A stretch of DNA of 36,096 nucleotides from positions 1 to 36,096 of the forward strand of contig CAMPKP010000017.1 in the NCBI GenBank assembly GCA_946887295.1, given 5' to 3'. A program made the position numbers and the translations under genes. The stretch comes from an uncultured Gemmatimonadota bacterium (GTDB taxonomy: Bacteria > Gemmatimonadota > Gemmatimonadetes > Gemmatimonadales > GWC2-71-9). This document shows, in pieces, positions 31,543 to 36,096 of the stretch. Under the pieces are notes generated by a model, which searched no databases, was not told where the DNA came from, and saw only the letters and a list, made by a program, of their open reading frames with translations. The stretch's first letter is position 1, and each line of letters starts with the position of its first letter.

Positions 31543-32349
31543 GTGGCCGAGCCCTGGCAGATCCAGTTGTTCCGGCGCTCCCTGAAGAAGAAGGAGACGA
31601 TGAAGGCGCTGCTCGATCACCTGCCGCCGGTGGAGGGGCGACAGTGCCTGGAGCTGGGCTGCGGCACGGGGCTCACGTCGTACTTCCTGCGCCAGCGGGG
31701 CGGCACCTGGACCAGCTGCGACTTCGAGCACGACCACGTGGTGTCCGCCCGCCAGCTGGTGCGAGACCGGGTGGTGCACATCGACGAGGGCTCTCTCCCG
31801 TTCGCCTCCGAGTCGTTCGACGTGGTCGCCGCGATCAATTTCCTCGAGCACATCGAGGACGACGACACCTTCTTCGCCGAGATGGTGCGGGTGCTGCGGC
31901 CGGGCGGCGAGTTCCTCTTCATGGCGCCGAAAGGCGAGCACGGGAGGGCGGGGTTCGCGCTCAAGCGGGTGCTCGGCTTCACCGCGGACCAGGAGGGATT
32001 CGGCCACGCCCGTGACGGCTATTCTGCGGCGCAGACCCGGGAGCTGATGGCGCGCCACGGGCTCACCGCGCGGAAGGTGGACGACTACTGCCGGATCTTC
32101 ACCGAGTCGCTCGAGGACCTGCTGAACTACGCCTACCATCGGAAGGCGATGCAGGGCAAGAAGCCTGCCGAGCAGGATTTTCACGGAGATACCGCCCCCA
32201 TGTCGGCCGAGGCGCTCGACAAGGTGGGAACCGCGTACAAGGTGTACTCCGCGATCTATCCGGCGCTCCGGGGCTGGACCATGCTCGACCGTCTGATCCC
32301 GTTCTCCCCGGGCTACATGATGGTGGCCACGGCCCGAAAGGGCGGCTGA
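31543..32349 (+). CDS. Class I SAM-dependent methyltransferase of the glycan operon
   Basis: A 268-residue methyltransferase with the SAM motif C-L-E37-L-G-C-G-T-G43, acidic end of strand 2 (S-C-D-F-E-H-D), D-E-G-S-L-P-F-A-S-E-S-F-D-V-V (motifs II/III) and R-V-L-R-P-G-G-E-F-L-F. The C-terminal part (E-S-L-E-D-L-L-N-Y-A-Y-H-R-K-A) is helical and ends in A-T-A-R-K-G-G; a membrane association is possible but not obvious. GTG 31543 is chosen for its ribosome site; ATG 31525 would add six residues and a 4-bp overlap with the epimerase stop. It probably methylates a sugar or a lipid carrier in glycan synthesis; the substrate is unknown. Confidence 0.85.
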   Translation: MAEPWQIQLFRRSLKKKETMKALLDHLPPVEGRQCLELGCGTGLTSYFLRQRGGTWTSCDFEHDHVVSARQLVRDRVVHIDEGSLPFASESFDVVAAINFLEHIEDDDTFFAEMVRVLRPGGEFLFMAPKGEHGRAGFALKRVLGFTADQEGFGHARDGYSAAQTRELMARHGLTARKVDDYCRIFTESLEDLLNYAYHRKAMQGKKPAEQDFHGDTAPMSAEALDKVGTAYKVYSAIYPALRGWTMLDRLIPFSPGYMMVATARKGG

Positions 32350-32350
32350 C

Positions 32351-34315
32351 ATGTGCGGGATCGTCGGCCGGGTCGGCCCCGCCGCCGCGTCGGAGCGGGA
32401 GATCCGCTGCATGTGCGACGCGATCCAGCACCGCGGTCCGGACGACTGGGGAGTCTTCGTGGACGGCGGGACCGGCCTCGGCGCCCGCAGGCTCAGCATC
32501 ATCGATCTCGCCGGCGGGCACCAGCCGCTGGCGAACGAGGACGGCAGCGTCGTCGTGGTGATGAACGGCGAGATCTACAACTACCCCGAGCTCCGGCCCG
32601 AGCTGGAGGCGGCGGGGCATCGCTTCCGCACCCGCACCGACACCGAAGTCCTGGTGCACCTGTACGAGCAGCACGGGGAAGCGATGCTGGGCCGGCTCCG
32701 CGGCATGTTCGCCTTCGCGATCTGGGACCGAACCCGGCGGCGGCTGCTGCTGGGCCGGGACCACTTCGGGCAGAAGCCGCTCTTCTACACCGTCTCCGGC
32801 GGCCGACTGACGTTCGCCTCCGAGGTGAAGGCGCTGCTGGCCGACGATCCGAGCCTCGCCGAGCTCTCGCCCCACGCGCTCGACCAGTATCTGACGCTGC
32901 GCTTCGTCCAGCCGCCGGAGACGTTCTTCCCGAGGGTCCGGGCGCTTCCGCCGGCGCACTATATGGTCTGGGAGGCCGGCCAGCCGCGGGTCGAGCGCTA
33001 CTGGCAGCTCACCTACGGCCCCAAGTGGGCCGAGGGCGAGGCCGAGCTGCTCGAGCGCATCGACGCGCTGCTCGCGGAGACCGTATCTGCGCACCTGTTG
33101 AGCGACGTGCCGGTCGGCGCCTTCCTGAGCGGCGGGCTCGACTCCACGCTCATCGCATCGTACGCGGCGCGGGAGCTCGGCTCGGAGCTTCGGACCTTCT
33201 CCATGGGTATCCCGTACCGGGACCTCAACGAGCTTCCCGCCGCCGCCGCCGTCGCGGCGCGCTACGGAACCCGCCACTTCGCCGAAGAGGTCACCCCGAC
33301 GGTCGTGCGGGATCTTCCGAGGCTTATCGCCGCCCTGGACGAGCCCGCCGATCCGCTCTCGATGTGCCTGCTGCATCTCGCCAGGATGACCGCCCGGGAG
33401 GTGAAGGTCGTCCTCGGCGGCGACGGCGGCGACGAGCTGTTCGGCGGCTACGACCGGTATTCGGCCGACCGGTGGCTCGACCTCTATCGAAGCGTGCCGT
33501 CCGCGGTGCGCGACCTGGTGTCGAGCCAGGTGCTCGGCCGGCTTCCGGACCAGTTCACCTTCAAGAGCTTCACCCACAAGCTCCGCTGGGTGGACCAGAT
33601 GGCGCGCAAGAGCGGGGGCGAGCGGTACGCCGAGAGCATGCAGTTCTTCTGGTTCAACGAGGCGCACCGGAGAGAGCTGTACACGCCCGAGTTCCACCGG
33701 AAGCTGGGCGGGGTACGTCCGGACGCCTGCGTGCTCGACCTCTTCGCCGGCGCGCCGGCGGAGGATCCGGTGGACCGGATGATGTACGTGGACGTCGCGT
33801 CACGGCTGCCGGGCCAGTCGCTGATGATCCTCGACCGGGCCACGATGGCCTACAGCCTGGAATCACGCTCGCCGTTCCTCGACGTGCGGTTCGCCGAGTT
33901 CATGGCGCGGGTGCCGGTCGGGCTCAAGGTGCGAGGACGCCGGCTTCGGTACCTCGAGCGGAAGCTCGCGGAGCGCTACCTGCCGAGGGAGGTGCTGGCC
34001 CGCAAGAAGCAGGGCTTCGCGTCCCCGCTGATGTACATCCTGAACGAGGAAGTGCGGAGGCTGGCTCCACGCCTGTTGCTGGGGAGCGAGCTGGCCCGGG
34101 ACGGGTATCTGCGGGCCGAGCGGGTGGGCGAGCTGGTGCGGGAGCATCTCGAGGGCCGCCGCGACCATGGCAACCGGATCTGGCTGCTGCTCACCGCCGA
34201 GGTCTGGTACCGCCACTTCGTCGGGCGGCGGTCGGCGGAGGACCTCGAGGCGGAGCTGGCGGAGGTGGCCGGCACCCCGCCGGCAAGCACGGTGCTGGCG
34301 CGGAGCGCGTCCTAG
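32351..34315 (+). CDS. asnB: Glutamine-hydrolysing asparagine synthetase, glycan-operon type AsnB
   Basis: A 654-residue amidotransferase. The N-terminal glutaminase domain starts with the nucleophile Cys2 (M-C-G-I-V-G-R-V-G) and has N-G-E-I-Y-N-Y and H-R-G-P-D-D. The synthetase domain has the ATP-binding S260-G-G-L-D-S265 and G-G-D-G-G-D-E-L-F-G-G-Y. All key residues are present, so it is active in principle: glutamine-derived ammonia is added to an ATP-activated carboxylate. AsnB homologues next to exopolysaccharide genes often amidate carboxyl groups of sugars, so a free asparagine role is not assured. ATG 32351 follows the methyltransferase stop after 1 bp. Two hairpins end the operon. 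Confidence 0.9.
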   Translation: MCGIVGRVGPAAASEREIRCMCDAIQHRGPDDWGVFVDGGTGLGARRLSIIDLAGGHQPLANEDGSVVVVMNGEIYNYPELRPELEAAGHRFRTRTDTEVLVHLYEQHGEAMLGRLRGMFAFAIWDRTRRRLLLGRDHFGQKPLFYTVSGGRLTFASEVKALLADDPSLAELSPHALDQYLTLRFVQPPETFFPRVRALPPAHYMVWEAGQPRVERYWQLTYGPKWAEGEAELLERIDALLAETVSAHLLSDVPVGAFLSGGLDSTLIASYAARELGSELRTFSMGIPYRDLNELPAAAAVAARYGTRHFAEEVTPTVVRDLPRLIAALDEPADPLSMCLLHLARMTAREVKVVLGGDGGDELFGGYDRYSADRWLDLYRSVPSAVRDLVSSQVLGRLPDQFTFKSFTHKLRWVDQMARKSGGERYAESMQFFWFNEAHRRELYTPEFHRKLGGVRPDACVLDLFAGAPAEDPVDRMMYVDVASRLPGQSLMILDRATMAYSLESRSPFLDVRFAEFMARVPVGLKVRGRRLRYLERKLAERYLPREVLARKKQGFASPLMYILNEEVRRLAPRLLLGSELARDGYLRAERVGELVREHLEGRRDHGNRIWLLLTAEVWYRHFVGRRSAEDLEAELAEVAGTPPASTVLARSAS

Positions 34316-34324
34316 CGAGGGAGG

Positions 34325-34374
34325 GCGGGGCTTGCGGCCCCGCTCTCCATTCGTGAGGGCCTCCGCGCCTCACG
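34325..34374. terminator. Tandem hairpins between asnB and the convergent lipoprotein gene
   Basis: The first hairpin is GCGGGGC (34325-34331) with GCCCCGC (34337-34343), loop of 5. The second is CGTGAGG (34352-34358) with CCTCACG (34368-34374), loop of 9. They fill the 66-bp gap between two converging stop codons, so they can serve both strands. T-runs are short, and rho may assist. Confidence 0.55.
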
Positions 34375-34381
34375 TCCGCAC

Positions 34382-35224
34382 CTATTCGACGATGATCCGG
34401 ACCTGGTCGATGCCGACCTGGAAGTTGCTCACGTTATCGACCTCGACGAATCGGAGCCGCACGGTCCGCCCGGCGAACGGTGTCAGCGACGTTCTGATCG
34501 TTCTGTAGCCCTGGAGCGGTGGATCACCGGGCTCGGTCCGGAATACGCGCCGCAGCACCCCGGCACCAAGGCCGTCCACCCGTGACCGGGGGCCCATGAT
34601 GTCCATCCGGAACTGCTGATTCGCGACCCGTTCGGACGAGAGCGTGTTCGGTGCGAAATACACACCTGCCTGGTTGGTTAGAGACACCCTGAAGCTGAGG
34701 GTGGATTGGCCCGCGGGGACCTTCACGTCCTGGTAGAGGATGTGGGTGCCGGGCCCGAACTGGTCCGACATTGCGGCGAACTGGCCGGCCGGCGGTGAGA
34801 ACGCGATAAAGCCGTTCAAGGGCGACGCCCCGTCGGTCTGAACGAACCAACTGCCACTGCCTTCCGGGAAATCCACGACCGACCAGCCGGCGAACACGTT
34901 GCTTCCGACGCCGCCGTTACGCTCGAAGCCGCCGTTGACGACGCGTGTCGTGGGTGCCAGGGCCTGAAGCGCGCTCGAAGAGAGCCCCGGGCTCGCACCG
35001 AAGCCGCGAGGTGCGCGCCGGTCCGGTGCCGCGAAGAGCTCCTTGGGTAATTTGCTGAGGTCGTACGACCGGGTCGCACTGCTCGCCTCGGGCTGGACAC
35101 TGGCGCCGGGATCCGCTTCGGCCCTGGGCTCGGTCGGCGCATCGGACAGGCGCTCGCAGCCGAGGAGCACGAATGCGGTGGCGAGCCCTGCCAGCAGAGC
35201 TGGACTGCAGGTGTTGATCCTCAT
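34382..35224 (-). CDS. Lipoprotein with a carbohydrate-binding-like beta-sandwich
   Basis: A 280-residue lipoprotein. The signal peptide has lipobox V-L-L-G-C (Cys23), then a low-complexity linker (E-P-R-A-E-A-D-P-G-A-S-V-Q-P). The second half begins T-R-V-V-N-G-G-F-E-R-N-G-G-V-G and V-F-A-G-W-S-V-V-D-F-P, the pattern N-G-G-F-E...G-W seen at the start of many secreted carbohydrate-binding (CBM/DUF642-like) domains. It ends V-D-N-V-S-N-F-Q-V-G-I-D-Q-V-R-I-I-V-E, the usual last strands. No catalytic motif is present. GGAGG at 35233-35229, 4 nt before the ATG, sets the start. It converges with the glycan operon, and may bind or recognise a surface polysaccharide; this is inference. Confidence 0.75.
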   Translation of the reverse strand: MRINTCSPALLAGLATAFVLLGCERLSDAPTEPRAEADPGASVQPEASSATRSYDLSKLPKELFAAPDRRAPRGFGASPGLSSSALQALAPTTRVVNGGFERNGGVGSNVFAGWSVVDFPEGSGSWFVQTDGASPLNGFIAFSPPAGQFAAMSDQFGPGTHILYQDVKVPAGQSTLSFRVSLTNQAGVYFAPNTLSSERVANQQFRMDIMGPRSRVDGLGAGVLRRVFRTEPGDPPLQGYRTIRTSLTPFAGRTVRLRFVEVDNVSNFQVGIDQVRIIVE

Positions 35225-35749
35225 ATTGCCTCCGGTACTGATGGTATGTCATTCCTGTCTCCCGTCCCCGCGTCGGGAAACTCAACCGGCGGCAGCGCAG
35301 TGCGATGGGCTCGCCCTCGCCTCACAAAGCGCGGCCTGGTGGCCCAGGGCGCGCAGTTTTGCAGGTTTTGGAGATGGCGTGGAAGATCGGACTGATGGGA
35401 TCCAGCGAGGAGCGGTGTTCGCTGCTGGAGCAGGCCAGGCTGCGAGCTGGTGCAGGGTGGCTTGGGGCTAACGTCAGCCGTCCGAGCACAACGCAGCCGG
35501 AGCGCCGGACGCAGGGTGCGCGTCCCTCGGCGAAGGTGGTGCGGGTCTGCCATCGGAATCCACGCCTCGAGGCCGCGCGCGTGCTGCTACTCGAGCGGCT
35601 GCCGGCGCCAGGGTGAGGCTCGGGTGCTGATGGCGCCGAGTAGCTGGCGCCACGCGACGGCGGGCCTGGCCCACCCGGCAGCGCGATCGAACAGCGGGAG
35701 CTGCGCGGGTGCTCCAGGATAGAGCGCCCGTATGGCGGCGCAAGAGGGC
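35225..35749. other. Non-coding region, no gene recognised
   Basis: No convincing open frame, RBS or family match. Base composition is a little less GC-rich near 35330-35360 (T-runs), and three GGCGCC palindromes lie within about 50 bp around 35604-35652. It could include upstream regulatory sequence of the lipoprotein gene (34382-35224), but no clear promoter was found. Confidence 0.4.
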
Positions 35750-35778
35750 TTGACCTTTCGGTGTGTTTTTCCTAGCGT
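35750..35778 (+). promoter_or_regulatory. Candidate sigma-70-type promoter without a following gene
   Basis: TTGACC at 35750-35755, then a 17-bp spacer, then TAGCGT at 35773-35778 (T-A and the final T fit). No good protein gene follows on the plus strand, so the product, if any, would be an RNA. Confidence 0.35.
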
Positions 35779-35922
35779 GGTGCGGTTGGCTCCAGAGAAC
35801 TCGCTTGTTCTCGAGATCCCTGAGCGGCCCACGAGGTTCTCCGCAGCGAATGCACCTAAGCCCGCCGCCGCACTCCTCCGACTGCGCACTGCTTCGGTAT
35901 CACGAGCTCTCGTTCCCTCCGT

Positions 35923-35949
35923 GCCTGAGCGAATTGCGCCTGAGCGAAT
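35923..35949. repeat. Two tandem copies of a 12-bp repeat (15-bp period)
   Basis: GCCTGAGCGAAT at 35923-35934 and 35938-35949, just upstream of the 13-bp hairpin at 35955. Confidence 0.6.
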
Positions 35950-35954
35950 CGCGC

Positions 35955-35985
35955 CGAAGGGCCACCCGGGATGGGTGGCCCTTCG
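35955..35985 (-). terminator. 13-bp hairpin after tRNA-Ser(TGA)
   Basis: CGAAGGGCCACCC (35955-35967) pairs perfectly with GGGTGGCCCTTCG (35973-35985) across a 5-nt loop. It begins 24 bp after the 3' end of tRNA-Ser on the minus strand and fits as its terminator, although no T-run follows. It could also end a plus-strand RNA from the promoter-like site at 35750. Confidence 0.55.
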
Positions 35986-36009
35986 ACATGCCAGGTCGGT
36001 CGATGGGAG

Positions 36010-36096
36010 CGGCGTGGGTGAGATTCGAACTCACGGACCGGTTGCCCGGTCGGCGGTTTTCAAGACCGCTGCCTTAAACCACTCGGCCACCACGCC
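36010..36096 (-). tRNA. tRNA-Ser (anticodon TGA)
   Basis: An 87-nt type II tRNA on the minus strand, complete to the last base of the window. Acceptor GGCGTGG pairs with CCACGCC, and the discriminator is G. Anticodon stem GCGGT/ACCGC closes loop CTTGAAA, anticodon TGA. A long variable arm and T-arm GTGAG-TTCGAAT-CTCAC follow. Confidence 0.95.

Noticed and set aside
35305..35616. Short plus and minus frames in the right-hand non-coding region
   Set aside because: No ribosome site, no signal or family pattern, and frames on all strands are equally open, as expected from GC bias.
35763..36077. Plus-strand frame of about 104 codons
   Set aside because: It runs through tRNA-Ser(TGA) and the hairpin and has no ribosome site.

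Overview
The window is 36 kb of very GC-rich (about 70%) bacterial chromosome. It is densely packed, with many 4-bp start/stop overlaps (ATGA, GTGA, TTGA) and frequent GTG/TTG starts. The gene content suggests a Gemmatimonadota-like soil or aquatic bacterium: lipoproteins with lipoboxes, DUF4159/DUF4175 proteins, a Tat-type 'asparagine synthetase B-like' protein, an ECF sigma module and a glycan cluster with AsnB. That assignment is inference from family content and not proof. No phage, IS element or CRISPR array is visible. Four tRNA-related loci are present: tRNA-Gln(TTG), tRNA-Ser(GCT), tRNA-Ser(TGA) at the right edge, and a detached tRNA-Gln 3'-end copy.

Left end (1-1800): the tail of a secreted protein with a strong terminator, then a 30-bp copy of the tRNA-Gln 3' end, a leishmanolysin-type (M8) lipoprotein metallopeptidase, a 19-bp hairpin and tRNA-Gln. 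The direct repeat of the tRNA 3' end around the peptidase gene looks like an attachment-site pair of a tRNA-targeted insertion. Minus-strand operon 6137-1729: pdxJ, a CheA-N-terminus-like protein with two degenerate Hpt boxes and four repeats of a D-x-V-x-I-x-S-L-like motif, a YbhN-type membrane protein, ispE, then tRNA-Gln and its terminator.

Middle (6197-20988): a small lipoprotein, methylmalonyl-CoA epimerase (minus), thioredoxin and rsmI. After these comes a tightly coupled run on the plus strand: DUF4159, DUF4175, a TPR protein, a Tat-exported GATase-like protein, a RadC/JAMM-DinG helicase fusion, a fumarylacetoacetate hydrolase-family protein, a DapL-like aminotransferase, and two unrecognised proteins. 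The four envelope genes at the start of the run are the best candidate for an undescribed system. The helicase fusion is the most striking single protein.

Minus block 25528-21010 (with tRNA-Ser(GCT) inside): a sigma-linked Spy/CpxP-like protein, a secreted protein, gltX, a CapA-family lipoprotein and an acidic protein. The ECF sigma factor and its membrane anti-sigma-like partner (26420-25525) head this block. A single-domain response regulator is divergent from them. Right part (27275-34315): a six-gene surface-glycan operon on the plus strand (GT4 glycosyltransferase, ArnD-like deacetylase, wecB, NAD-dependent epimerase, methyltransferase, asnB). It ends in tandem hairpins facing a convergent lipoprotein gene. 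The last 0.8 kb has no convincing gene but holds a promoter-like element, a 13-bp hairpin and tRNA-Ser(TGA).
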